Assembly (NCBI GenBank): GCA_005405945.1
Contig: BJHW01000002.1
Span: 1,054,001 to 1,118,000, forward strand
From: Streptomyces violaceusniger
GTDB taxonomy: Bacteria > Actinomycetota > Actinomycetes > Streptomycetales > Streptomycetaceae
Reading direction: 5' to 3'
DNA: 64,000 bases
A program made the translations under genes and the position numbers. Position 1 is the first letter of the stretch. The number at the start of each line of letters is the position of its first letter. Of this stretch, positions 1-8,444 are shown in pieces. The notes under the pieces were generated by a model. The model ran no database searches. It was not told where the DNA came from and saw only the letters and a list, made by a program, of their open reading frames with translations.

Positions 1-51
1 CGATATCCGATATGCACCTTAAGTACTTTTTATTCCATCGAGGTGCCGGGT

Positions 52-1442
52 TCAATCCGAACGCCCGTCGGCGGCGGAGCGGCCTCCGTGGGAGCCACCG
101 GGCCGTATCCGTGTCAGCGGCGTGATGAGCAGGAGCGCGACCCCGGCCAGACAGCATCCCCCGGCGGCCATCAGCGCCGCGTCGACGGCAGCGCCGCTCT
201 CTGCCTCGGCGGCATCCCCGGACAGGGCCACCCCCAGCCCCGCCGCGGTGGTGATGACCGTCTTGGTCACCCCCGACGCCTCCCCGGCGCGCTCGGGCCG
301 CACCACCGCCTGAGTGGCGATGAGCGTCAGGGCGCCCGCGACCCCGAGCGCGGCCCCGCACCCGGTGATCGCCAGGAGGAAGACCGGCAGGGTCGTCGCC
401 ATGGCGGCGACGCCGAGCGACACCGCCCCCAGCCCCAGGGCCCGGCCATCACCCGCACCGCGTCCGCCGTGCGGATCCGCCCCGCCACCGGCCCGGCCAG
501 TGCCATCGCCGCCGCCGGGGCCAGGAAGGCCGCCCCCGCGCGTGGGGCCGACAGCCCCCACGGCCCCTGGAGCGCCAGGGGTGCCGCGAACAGGACGACC
601 ACGGTCGCCGCGTTGGCCGCCGCCCCCGCCGCCGTGAGAGCCACAAACGGCCGGTTGCCGAACAGGACCAGGTCCACCAGCGGATTCGCCACCCCACGCT
701 CATGCCGTACGAAGGCGAACCCGAGCGCGACGGCCAGGGCCAGGGCCGCCGCCGAGCGGCCCGAGGACCAGCCCCACAGCGGCCCCCGGTCGACCAGGAA
801 CGCCAGCGCCGCGAGCGCGCCGGTGGCCGTGACCAGCCCCGCCACGTCCACGGACGGCGGCGCGGTGGTGTCCCGCGACTCCCCGGCCCGTGCCGCGCAC
901 ACCCCGGCGACCAGCGCCACCGGTACGTTCAGCCAGAACACCGCCCGCCAGGACACCGCCTCGGTGAGCACCCCGCCCACGTACGGCCCGCATACGGTGG
1001 CCACGCCCCCGATGCCCAGCGCCCGCCCCATGACCCGCGCCCGCGCACCGGGCGGGCAGGCGTTGGTCAGCAGGGCGAGCCCGACCGGCATGGCCACCGC
1101 CCCGCCCGCGCCCTGCACCACCCGCGCGGCCACCAGCACCGGAAGCGACGGGGTCAGCGCGCACACCAGCGACGCGCCGCCGAACACCGCCAGGCCCGCC
1201 GTCAGCGACCGGCGGCGGCCGTACAGATCGCCCAGCCGTCCCGCACCCGCCATCAGCGAGCCGGCCGCGAGCAGATACCCGCTCACCACCCACCGGAGGC
1301 CGCCTCCCGCCGCCCCCAGATCCCGCCCGATCCCGGGCAGGGCCAGGTTCAGCGCGAAGGCGTCCAGCTGCACGCAGAACACGGTCGCGGCCACCGCCGC
1401 CAGCGCCCAGCGCCGGCCGGACCCACCACTCGCCGTCGTCAT
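52..1442 (-). CDS. MFS exporter of the DHA2/EmrB-QacA type (one frameshift)
   Basis: This is an inner-membrane proton-driven multidrug-efflux-type permease. The N-terminal part shows the first helix (FCVQLDAFALNLALPGIG), motif A (GRLGDLYGRRR) and motif C (LGIGGVATVCGPYVGG), followed by further hydrophobic helices. The start is ATG at 1442 behind GAGGAG; a GTG lies one codon upstream. Near 444 the reading frame changes. Restoring one base in the CCC/GGG run gives a continuous protein of about 463 aa that keeps hydrophobic helices to the stop at 52. The substrate cannot be inferred. The break looks like a sequence error, not decay, because the helices continue cleanly on both sides. Confidence 0.85.
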
Positions 1443-1574
1443 CACTCACTCCTCGGCACCCCGAAAGGACAGGTCGGATACCGGGGCTGAAGAGTGAGAC
1501 GAGCGAGTGCGGAAGGAAACGGGCGCGGCCACCACGCCCGGGGAACGGCGATACACCAGGGGAACGGCGATCGG

Positions 1575-2102
1575 TCAGTGGCGGGGCGGCAGCCGGTGCA
1601 GCTCCACGGCGGTCAGCCGCCCGGCCTCGATCGCGGCCGTCATAAACGTACAGTACGGCTGTCGGCGCCGGTCGGTGGGGGAGCCGGGGTTGAGCAACCG
1701 CAGCCGCCCCTCGGCCGTGGTGTCCCACGGGATGTGGCTGTGGCCGAACACCAGCACATCGAGGTCGGGGAACCGCTCGGCGCAGCGCCGCTCCCGCCCC
1801 TTCGCCTGGCCGGTCTCGTGCACCACGCCCAGCCGCACTCCGGCCAGCTCGGCCCGGGCCACCTCGGGCAGCCGCGCCCGCAGCCCGGGGCCGTCGTTGT
1901 TGCCGTACACCCCGATCAGCCGCCGCGAGCGCTCCTCGAGCAGATCGAGGGTGGCGAGGTCGACCCAGTCACCCGCGTGGATCACCACATCGGCGTCCCG
2001 CAGCCGTTCCAGCAACTCCCCGGGGAGCGCCTTGGCGCGGCGGGGGAGATGCGTGTCGGACACCAGCAGAAGGCGCACACGGACGACCCTACCGCCGCGC
2101 AT
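1575..2102 (-). CDS. YfcE/MJ0936-type metallophosphoesterase
   Basis: This is a small cytoplasmic calcineurin-like phosphodiesterase of about 175 aa. Metal-binding motifs appear in the expected order: SDTHLP near the N-terminus, HAGDWVD, GNND, HETGQ, and FGHSHIP, followed by LLNPGSPTDRRR, which is typical of the YfcE/MJ0936 group. The start is either ATG at 2102 (MRGGRVV) or GTG at 2078 (VRLLLVSD), and the latter resembles the usual family N-terminus. It is divergent from the integrase-like gene with only about 70 bases between them. The physiological substrate is unknown. Confidence 0.88.
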   Translation of the reverse strand: MRGGRVVRVRLLLVSDTHLPRRAKALPGELLERLRDADVVIHAGDWVDLATLDLLEERSRRLIGVYGNNDGPGLRARLPEVARAELAGVRLGVVHETGQAKGRERRCAERFPDLDVLVFGHSHIPWDTTAEGRLRLLNPGSPTDRRRQPYCTFMTAAIEAGRLTAVELHRLPPRH

Positions 2103-2174
2103 CCCTTGACGAGCACACCGGTGGAAGAAATAGTGTGCCAAGCGGTTCGGTCGGGAGGCTCCCAGGGGGTAGAG

Positions 2175-2729
2175 GTGACAGCGCGGACGGCGAAGGAGGC
2201 GGCGCGGGACCGCTATCCGCGGCCGGTGGTCACGACGGCGGAGGCGGAGTGGATCTGGCGCCGACTGTCGGTCGAGGCGATGGAGGACGGCGCGAAGCCG
2301 GAGACGGTACGGCTCGCCGTGGTGGTGGGCCTGGCGCGGGCCAGCGGCGCCCGGTACGGCGGGCTGCTGCGCTGCACCCTGTCGGCGCTGGACCTGGACT
2401 CCGGATGGGTGACCATCGAGCACGGCAAACACCGTGTCCCGCGTCGGCACGGACTGGACCGCGGCACGGTGTTGGTGCTGCGCCGCTGGCTGCGGGTGCG
2501 TCAGGAACTCTGCGCCGAGCTGGAGGGGTCGGTGCCGGACGCGCTGCTGCTGACGGTGCACCACACGCATGACAACGGGGTGACCGTGGCCGCCGGGCTG
2601 CCGATCACGCGGCAGGGTCTGGTGCTCTCCTGGCGCCGGTTCGTCCACCGTACGAACGCCCGGTACGCCGGTCGCCGCCCTCCGCTGCCCACCCGCTTCG
2701 AGCAGGTGCGCCGCGTCTGGGACACCTGA
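2175..2729 (+). CDS. tyrosine-recombinase-like protein, lacking the full catalytic set
   Basis: This is a 184-aa protein starting at GTG 2175 behind GGGGGTAGAG. The central part resembles the core of the phage integrase catalytic fold: ARASGARYGGLLRCTLSALDL, then a strand-turn segment GWVTIEHGKHRVPRR. That would place one catalytic Arg (GAR) and a Lys. No clear HxxR box or tyrosine nucleophile is visible in the C-terminal third, and the N-terminal SAM-like DNA-binding domain is missing. It may be a degenerate integrase or a fold relative with another role. The assignment is an inference from pattern only. It is followed directly by the palindromic repeat element. Confidence 0.45.
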   Translation: MTARTAKEAARDRYPRPVVTTAEAEWIWRRLSVEAMEDGAKPETVRLAVVVGLARASGARYGGLLRCTLSALDLDSGWVTIEHGKHRVPRRHGLDRGTVLVLRRWLRVRQELCAELEGSVPDALLLTVHHTHDNGVTVAAGLPITRQGLVLSWRRFVHRTNARYAGRRPPLPTRFEQVRRVWDT

Positions 2730-2745
2730 GCCCGGCGGGACACCT

Positions 2746-2934
2746 AGGGTCCTTCTGACGGATCTCCGCGGCGTCGCGGCGTCCGGCACGCCCTCTCGCC
2801 GCACCGCACGAAAGCCCACGTAGCTCCGCTACGAGGGCCTCCGCACGGCACGCCGAGAGCACGCCCCGGCTGCGGTCTTCGGCCGCTGTGCGGCGGGCGC
2901 TCCTTCCTCCACGGAGATCCGCCAGAAGGACCCT
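2746..2934. repeat. MITE-like palindromic element with 26-bp terminal inverted repeats
   Basis: The ends at 2746-2771 and 2909-2934 are inverted copies with 24 of 26 positions matching (left arm starts AGGGTCCTTCTGACGGATCT). The centre holds a hairpin, CGTAGC-TCC-GCTACG, near 2819-2833. The flanking 38-base halves pair extensively if G:U pairs are allowed, so the whole element could fold as one long RNA or DNA hairpin. It is bordered by a near-direct repeat, CCTGAGCCCGGCGGG at 2725-2739 and CCTGAGCCTGGCGGG at 2932-2946. It encodes no protein. A non-autonomous mobile element or a transcription-ending repeat are both possible. Confidence 0.75.
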
Positions 2935-2956
2935 GAGCCTGGCGGGGTGTCTGGGC

Positions 2957-2997
2957 CCGGTGGGGGCGGGGCGGCCCGAGCGCCCCGCCCCCACCGG
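2957..2997. terminator. bidirectional hairpin terminator
   Basis: This is a perfect 17-bp stem (CCGGTGGGGGCGGGGCG paired with its complement at 2981-2997) with a 7-base loop. It lies just past the stop of the minus-strand glycosidase gene at 3003 and downstream of the plus-strand integrase-like gene. It has no U-tract, as is common in Streptomyces. Confidence 0.8.
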
Positions 2998-3002
2998 CCC
3001 GG

Positions 3003-6000
3003 CTAGGCCGCGGGTGCCGCGGCCGCCGCGGTGACGGTGAACCGCGCCTGTGCGGTGGCGCCGTTCACGCTCACCGCGAGGGTGGCCGTTCCCGGGCGCA
3101 GCGCGGTCAGCCTGCCGGTCGCCGGGTCGTACGCCGCCACATCACGGCGCCCGGCGTCGTCCGGATCGCCGATGTGGAGGTCGGGCGAGCCGGTCCAGTC
3201 GGCGCTGAGCGGGAAGCCGACCGGCACCCGGCGGGCAGCGGCCCCCTCGCCCTGGAGCACGGTGGCGCTGACATCGGCGTTCTGCCCGGTGCGCAGTTCG
3301 GCCGGGGCGGTGACGGTCAGCCCGTCCACATGGGCGCGGGTCTGCACGGACACCCAGTCCGGGCCGCCCTGCCACGGCGCGTGGCGCGCGGCCGCCTGGT
3401 CCCGCGCCGAGACGTGGTCCACGCCGACCATCGACCAGCCGGTGAAGCCGCCCTGGCCGGGCGGGGTGGCGGGGTTCTTGCCCGAGTTGCCGTTGATCAG
3501 GTACGGGACGCCGTCCACCCGGGACGCGTGGAAGGTGCCGACGTGGCTGCCGATGAGGCCCGCGCCCTTGCCCGTGGTGCGGCGGAAGTCGGCCAGCCAG
3601 CCCTCCAGCAGCGCCGCCTCCTTGCGGTCGCCGAGCTGGCTGCCCTGTTGCGGGGTGGGGTCACGCGGCGGTACGTGCTCGATCACCATGACCGAGCCGA
3701 TGTCCGGGTCCTCGGCGGCCGCGTCCAGCTGGGCGCGCAACTCCTTGATCTGGTCGAAGCCACCGGCGCGCAGCCCCAGGCGTGAGGTGTCCAGGGTGAG
3801 GAAGCGGGTGCCCCGGTGGTCGAACGTGTGGTGGGCGGGCCCGAATTCGGCGGTGAAGTTGTCGATGGAGCCGCCCATCACCTCGTGGTTGCCGGGGACG
3901 TAAGTCCAGGGCAGCTCATCGCCCAGCTCCTCCTTCAGCACGGTGCGGGCGAAGGAGAGATCGGCGGGGGAGCCCTCGTCCACCAAGTCCCCGTTGATCA
4001 CCAGGAAGTCGGGCTTGGCCGCCTTGATCTCGCGGAGGGTGCGGCGGGCCTGGGCGACGATCGGGCTGTTCGGATCGCGGGCCACGAACTGCGCGTCGGA
4101 CATCACCGCGAACCGCCAGTCGCGTCCCCGCGTCCGGGCGGCGGTGGAGATGAGCGGATCGGGGCGCGCGCTCTCCGTGGGCAGTTCGACGGAGGGCGGC
4201 ACCCGCGCGGTCAGGTCGTCGATGACCACGCCGCCGGTGTACTGGCGGGTGGCGGAGGTCTCGGCGAGGTAGAAGCGGTTGACCTTCAGCGGATAGGCGA
4301 CCCCGGCCGGTACGGCGAAGTCGACATGTCGCCATCCGGTCCAGGTCACATACGGTCCGCGGAGCAACTGGTCCGAGCCCGCCGCGTCCTTGAGGTGCAG
4401 GGTGGGCCAGGCCCCCTTGCCATCGCCCTTGATCCACAGGCCGAAGGACTGCGGCTGCCCGTCCACCGCGATCTGCTGGGGCGGGGTGACATAGGCGGCG
4501 CGAGTGGCCGTGGACTGGGTGAAGTCGTAGTTCAGCTCGAGCCCGGTGCCGGTGTGGCCGTCGGGCGTGGCCTCGGCCGAACCGGAGGCGCGGGCCTGGC
4601 TGAACGTCCAGCGGTCGGCGTCGTCGAAGGACGCCTCCGGCCGCTCGGTCAGGCCGACCGTGACGGCGAGCACCGTAGTCGTGCCGCCGACGGCGATGGT
4701 GACCTGCCCCGCGGCCTGGTCGTGGCGCGCCTTGACGGTGAAGGTGCCGGTCCGCGGGTCCGGGGCGATGTCGAACAGCGCGTGGTCGTACGACAGTCGC
4801 GCATCGGACGGTTCGATGGGGGCGCTGGTGCCGTGCGCGTCCAGGCCGACGATGCCGAACCGGCCCGTGGCCTCGGCGTCGGCCAGGCCGACCAGCCGGC
4901 TGGTGGGCTGGATCCGGTCCAGCCGGTCCAGGACGGTGAGGCCGAGCTCGCCATGGGCGGCGCCGCGTCGGGCGGTGACGGTGGTGTCGCCGCCGTGGCG
5001 GGCGGTGAAGGTGCCGTCGGCGTCGACCCGGCCGATGTGGGAGTCGTCCGTCCGCCACTGCGGCGCGCCCTCGGCGGGGCCGTACGTCTCGTCGTAACCG
5101 GCCGCGGTGAGGCGGCGGGTGAGCCCGGGGAAGACCCGCTCGGGGTGGCCGCCTCGGACCGGGTCGGCGGTGGGCGCGGCGGCGCGGTCCATCGCGGTGT
5201 CCACCCAGAAGCCCTTGAGGCGGCCGCTGCCGTCGGCGGCGGTGAGGGCCAGGCCGTTGGGGACGGTGCGCTCGGCGCCGTCGGACGGGCTGTTCTCCAC
5301 CTGGGTGGTGTCGCTGCCGGGCTCGCGGGCGACGAGGGTGGAGGAGCCGCCGCCGTCGAGGTTGAGAGCGCTGTAGGCGCCCGCGTCCTTCATCATCAGG
5401 CCCAGCTCGGTGAGGGTGACGCCGCTGCTGTCGGCCTGCCGCCCGTCCACGGTGAGGATCCGCATGGTGCGGCCGTCGCGGGAGAAGCCGACCGCGGTGC
5501 GCGGCGCGGTGGCGTTGTTGCCCTCGCCCTCGTGGCCGACCGCCTTGCCGTCCACGACCAGCAGCTCCCGGCCGCCGAGGGCGGTGCGCGGCAGGTCGCC
5601 GCCGTCGGTGCGGGGCCGGTACTCCATCGACACCGCGTCGCCGACGGCCAGTTCGGACAGCGTGTCGGCCCCGGCGTCGCGGCCGACCAGTACGGTTACA
5701 CCGTCCGGGATCGGGCCCTTGCCGGGTGCGCCGGCCGCCTCGGTGACCTTGCCGTCCACGACCGTGACCTCGGCGGTGCGCCGTGCGCCGTCCACGGTCT
5801 GGGCGCGGTCCGCCTCGCCCCACTGGGCGGTGTACGCCCCGATCCCGCTGCCCGGGACGTTGGCGGCGTTGAGCGCCGCGAGCGGGTGGGGGCCGTCGGG
5901 GAGGGTCAGGGTGCCGTCGAAGTAGAGCTGGAGGACGCGGCCCGCGTCGGCCGGGCCGATGCCGACGGTCCGGGCGGGCCCGGCGGCGGAGGCGGAGTTG

Positions 6001-6509
6001 ACGAGGCGGCCGTCGCCGATGCCGTTGCCCTCGGGGGCGCCGGTCTGGTTGATGTCGAAGAAGTCACCGTTGACGGCCGCGACCGTGCGGCGCCCCGGCC
6101 CGGGGTCGTGCTCGGCGGCCAGTTGGGAGACGGTCCGGCGCTCCGCGACCTTGTCGGGGTGGAGGTAGTCGACCTTGGTGCCGCCGGCCAGGTCCACCGA
6201 CAGCGAGTCGACCCGCAGCCATTTGTCCGACTCCAGCCGGTCGTACGAGGTCAGCCGCACTCCCGGGGCGACCGGCCGGGAGGAGCGGGTGGTCTGCACC
6301 CCGTCCCCGTCGGCCACGGACCGGGTGCCGGTCGCACCGCTGGCGGCCGGGGGCGCGACCGGCCGCAGCATTTCCGAGGACGACCTGGGAGCGGGTTCGG
6401 GCGCCGGGGCGGGGGTGTTGTCGGCGGTGGCCTGGCCGGCGGCGCCCAGCACGAGGGCGGACACCGCGGCCAGGGCCGCCAGTGGTCTGGGACACGCGAC
6501 AGGAGGCAC
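3003..6509 (-). CDS. secreted phosphodiester glycosidase (NAGPA-like) fused to a metallophosphoesterase
   Basis: This is a 1,168-aa exported multidomain protein. Residues 1-29 are a signal peptide ending ATA-DN. Residues about 60-440 form the NAGPA/DUF2233 phosphodiester glycosidase domain (VAAVNGDFFD, RTAVGFSRDG, LNLDGGGSS). Big-like beta domains follow, then a carbohydrate-binding-like beta-sandwich around 660-790 and a metallophosphatase domain at about 815-1060 (MSDAQF, NGDLVDEG, PGNHEVMGG, VIEHVPP, GSHVGTFH). A final Big-type domain ends the chain. The start is GTG 6509 behind GGAG. Known NAGPA relatives uncover glycosyl phosphodiesters, so coupling to a phosphatase suggests stepwise breakdown of an extracellular sugar-phosphate polymer such as teichoic acid or a capsule. 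That role is an inference. Confidence 0.88.
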   Translation of the reverse strand: MPPVACPRPLAALAAVSALVLGAAGQATADNTPAPAPEPAPRSSSEMLRPVAPPAASGATGTRSVADGDGVQTTRSSRPVAPGVRLTSYDRLESDKWLRVDSLSVDLAGGTKVDYLHPDKVAERRTVSQLAAEHDPGPGRRTVAAVNGDFFDINQTGAPEGNGIGDGRLVNSASAAGPARTVGIGPADAGRVLQLYFDGTLTLPDGPHPLAALNAANVPGSGIGAYTAQWGEADRAQTVDGARRTAEVTVVDGKVTEAAGAPGKGPIPDGVTVLVGRDAGADTLSELAVGDAVSMEYRPRTDGGDLPRTALGGRELLVVDGKAVGHEGEGNNATAPRTAVGFSRDGRTMRILTVDGRQADSSGVTLTELGLMMKDAGAYSALNLDGGGSSTLVAREPGSDTTQVENSPSDGAERTVPNGLALTAADGSGRLKGFWVDTAMDRAAAPTADPVRGGHPERVFPGLTRRLTAAGYDETYGPAEGAPQWRTDDSHIGRVDADGTFTARHGGDTTVTARRGAAHGELGLTVLDRLDRIQPTSRLVGLADAEATGRFGIVGLDAHGTSAPIEPSDARLSYDHALFDIAPDPRTGTFTVKARHDQAAGQVTIAVGGTTTVLAVTVGLTERPEASFDDADRWTFSQARASGSAEATPDGHTGTGLELNYDFTQSTATRAAYVTPPQQIAVDGQPQSFGLWIKGDGKGAWPTLHLKDAAGSDQLLRGPYVTWTGWRHVDFAVPAGVAYPLKVNRFYLAETSATRQYTGGVVIDDLTARVPPSVELPTESARPDPLISTAARTRGRDWRFAVMSDAQFVARDPNSPIVAQARRTLREIKAAKPDFLVINGDLVDEGSPADLSFARTVLKEELGDELPWTYVPGNHEVMGGSIDNFTAEFGPAHHTFDHRGTRFLTLDTSRLGLRAGGFDQIKELRAQLDAAAEDPDIGSVMVIEHVPPRDPTPQQGSQLGDRKEAALLEGWLADFRRTTGKGAGLIGSHVGTFHASRVDGVPYLINGNSGKNPATPPGQGGFTGWSMVGVDHVSARDQAAARHAPWQGGPDWVSVQTRAHVDGLTVTAPAELRTGQNADVSATVLQGEGAAARRVPVGFPLSADWTGSPDLHIGDPDDAGRRDVAAYDPATGRLTALRPGTATLAVSVNGATAQARFTVTAAAAAPAA

Positions 6510-6677
6510 GGCAACTCCATGAGGCCGGGGAACACGTGTGGTTCACACGCACAGCGCCCCAGCATCGCCCCGGAGTTGACCGGGCACCAGAAGGCGTCGG
6601 CGACGACACGGGAAACAAATGACCAAGTCGGTGCGGGCCGTGATCGCTGATGTGGGGTGGGGCGGGGGTGGGGTCGG
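6510..6677. other. intergenic region upstream of the glycosidase gene
   Basis: This is 168 bases between two minus-strand genes and must contain the glycosidase promoter. It is less GC-rich around 6600-6640 (GGGAAACAAATGACCAAG). I saw no convincing -35/-10 pair or hairpin. Confidence 0.4.
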
Positions 6678-7103
6678 TCAGTCCCCGGTCACACCGTCGA
6701 GATAGACCCAGGCGCCCTCGTGGCGTACGAAGCGGCTGTTCTCGTGGAGCGAGCCCGCGCGGCCGCCCTGGGTGTAGTGGGCGCGGAACTCGACGGTGCC
6801 GGTGGTGTGGAACGCGCTGCCCTCGGTGGTGCCCAGGATCTCCAGGCGCACCCAGCGCAGCCCCGGGTCGAGGTCCGCGCCGGGCGGCCGGGTGGTGGGG
6901 TGCCAGCTGCGCAGCAGATACGCCTCGTCCCCGACGGCGAAGGCGCTGTAGCGCGAGCGCATCAGCTGCTCGGCGGTGGTCGCCGGGGCCTGGCCGCGGT
7001 GGAGCCGCCCGCAGCAGTCGGCATAGGTCGCGGGCAGCCCGCAGGGGCAGGTGGCCGGGGTGGTGGGGCGGGCCGGCCGCGGGCGTCGCGTACGTCGGGA
7101 CAT
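6678..7103 (-). CDS. YchJ/UPF0225 family protein with SEC-C metal-binding motif
   Basis: This is a 141-aa cytoplasmic protein. Near the N-terminus the SEC-C zinc motif CPCGLPATYADCCGRLH is intact. The YchJ body follows, with the family signatures RSRYSAFAVGDEAYLLRSWHP and FRAHYTQGG..SLHENSRF. The start is placed at ATG 7103 (MSRRTRRP), because the upstream in-frame ATG codons lie in a basic stretch without family similarity. The biochemical role of YchJ proteins is not established. It stands alone between the glycosidase and the accessory patch. Confidence 0.9.
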   Translation of the reverse strand: MSRRTRRPRPARPTTPATCPCGLPATYADCCGRLHRGQAPATTAEQLMRSRYSAFAVGDEAYLLRSWHPTTRPPGADLDPGLRWVRLEILGTTEGSAFHTTGTVEFRAHYTQGGRAGSLHENSRFVRHEGAWVYLDGVTGD

Positions 7104-7425
7104 GGCCCCCATTGTGGCGGGTGGGACGGAGGGTTGCCGCCGTGCCACGGCTGCTCAGGTCCTGCCTCAGGGGTGTCCGACGGTACGCGTACGCCTGCGC
7201 GGGCCACGCGGCGGAGCCGCATATCGGTGCTTCCCCCTCCCCGCCCCTTCCCTCGACTGGGGCTCCGCCCCAGACCCCGGGGTCCAGGGGACGAGCCTTC
7301 GCCACGTGGTCCGCCGGAAACCCCGTAGGGGGATCGCCGAGGTAAGCCCAGATGCCGCCAGTAGTTGATCTTGGGGTTCGGTTGTCGTCGGCCGTCACCC
7401 GTTCAGCTCAGTGTCGTTGGTGGTG
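7104..7425. other. non-coding stretch with a GC hairpin
   Basis: No gene is supported in these about 320 bases. A perfect hairpin, CTGGGGC-TCC-GCCCCAG, lies at 7257-7273 and is followed by ACCCCGGGGTCC. Such units recur between Streptomyces genes. The stretch marks the border between the conserved YchJ gene and the accessory patch. Confidence 0.5.
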
Positions 7426-7658
7426 ATGTTGACCGTCGATGTGGACGCCGTCTCGCCACTGGGGTACGCCCGCTACGTCCACGGTTACCCGGAAGACCTG
7501 CTGGAGGACATCCTCGCTGAGGCGCGCCGTGTCGCCGAGTACGGGTGGGAAGCCCGCAGTGCCGACCGCTATTTGAACTGCATCAGGCCATCCGCCGCCC
7601 CGCCACCTACTGCCGCCAGGAGAGGATTCCCATCCTCCCGATCACGCCCGGGGCCTGA
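7426..7658 (+). CDS. small hypothetical protein (one frameshift)
   Basis: This is a predicted 77-aa protein of unknown function. The first 50 codons read MLTVDVDAVSPLGYARY... with an amphipathic stretch EDLLEDILAEARRVAEYG. At about 7575 (TTTGAA) the frame breaks. Restoring one G gives LHQAIRRPATYCRQERIPIL and a stop at 7656-7658, which reads more like coding sequence than the unshifted frame. Starts at 7411, 7423 or 7426 are possible and none has a good ribosome-binding site. I do not recognise the family. Confidence 0.4.
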
Positions 7659-7688
7659 GACAGCGGCAAGCGGGACGGGCCGGCCCCG

Positions 7689-8362
7689 CTACTGGTTCTC
7701 CACCGCCAGCCAGCCGGCCAGTCCCAGCATCGCCGCCCCGGTCAGCGCGTCCAGCAGCCTCCGGATCCGCTGAGTAAGCCCCATCGACCTCAGCCGCCCC
7801 CGAGGGCCGCGTACCCGCACGCGCAGCAGAATTCCACGCCGATATACACGGCGCCGAGGACAAGAAGCGGACTCGTCACATCCTCGGCGCCGTCGGCCAG
7901 GAACTGCGGAAGGAACACCGTGAACAGAATAACCGCTTTGGGGTTCGAAGCCGCCACGATGAATTCCTGACGAGCCAGTCGCCACGAAGCCAGCTCAGCC
8001 CCACGCTCTTGAGTACCCTCTGCAGGCGCACGCCGAGTTCCTGTTTCCTTCTGTCCCTGCACAGTATCCTTTCGCACCGCCGTCAGCATCGTCCGGCCCC
8101 CGAGCCAGAGCAGATAGGCCACACCACACCACTTGACGGCATTGAACGCCACCTCAGAAGCGGTCAGTACAGCACCCAACCCAGCCGCCACCGCCACCAC
8201 CATCAGCGCGAACGCGGCAAAGCGCCCGATGGACGCACTGATCGCCGGACGCGGACCGTGGCGTAACCCGTTACGCAGGATCAACAACTGATTAGCGCCC
8301 GGCGTAGCAGCAAGCAACAACGCCGACGGTAAGAACGCAGCCCACTCGATATCGGAAACCAT
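7689..8362 (-). CDS. LysE/RhtB family amino-acid exporter (one frameshift, TTA codons)
   Basis: This is an inner-membrane exporter of about 224 aa. The family hallmark sits near the N-terminus (LLLAATPGANQLLILRNGLRHG), followed by hydrophobic helices and the ASNPKAVILFTVFLPQF segment typical of LysE. At about 7800 one G is missing in a G run; correction gives the final helix AAMLGLAGWLAVENQ and a stop at 7689. Leu codons 11 and 33 are TTA (8330-8332, 8264-8266), very rare in Streptomyces and read by the bldA tRNA. Base composition is lower in GC than neighbours. It follows the HAD gene in the same direction, so the pair may be co-transcribed. The exported compound is unknown. Confidence 0.85.
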
Positions 8363-8444
8363 GAACGCACATGTACCCCCAGTCGCCTGATACCCAACAG
8401 GCAGGCCGACAAGTTGAGCCAGACTCTCCCCTGACACCGACAAA

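Noticed and set aside
2175..2729. Functional site-specific integrase with att site
   Set aside because: HxxR and the tyrosine nucleophile are not visible, no tRNA gene or att-like repeat is adjacent, and the flanking palindrome does not look like an attachment site.
3816..6650. Very long open frame (944 codons) on the plus strand opposite the glycosidase gene
   Set aside because: It is Gly/Val/Arg/Asp-rich with no family signals and lies wholly antisense to a well-supported gene; it is a GC-bias shadow.
7104..7398. Minus-strand coding start MTADDNRTPRS... running toward YchJ
   Set aside because: The frame is a Pro/Gly/Arg-rich extension over the GC hairpin, is not in frame with YchJ and shows no ribosome-binding site.
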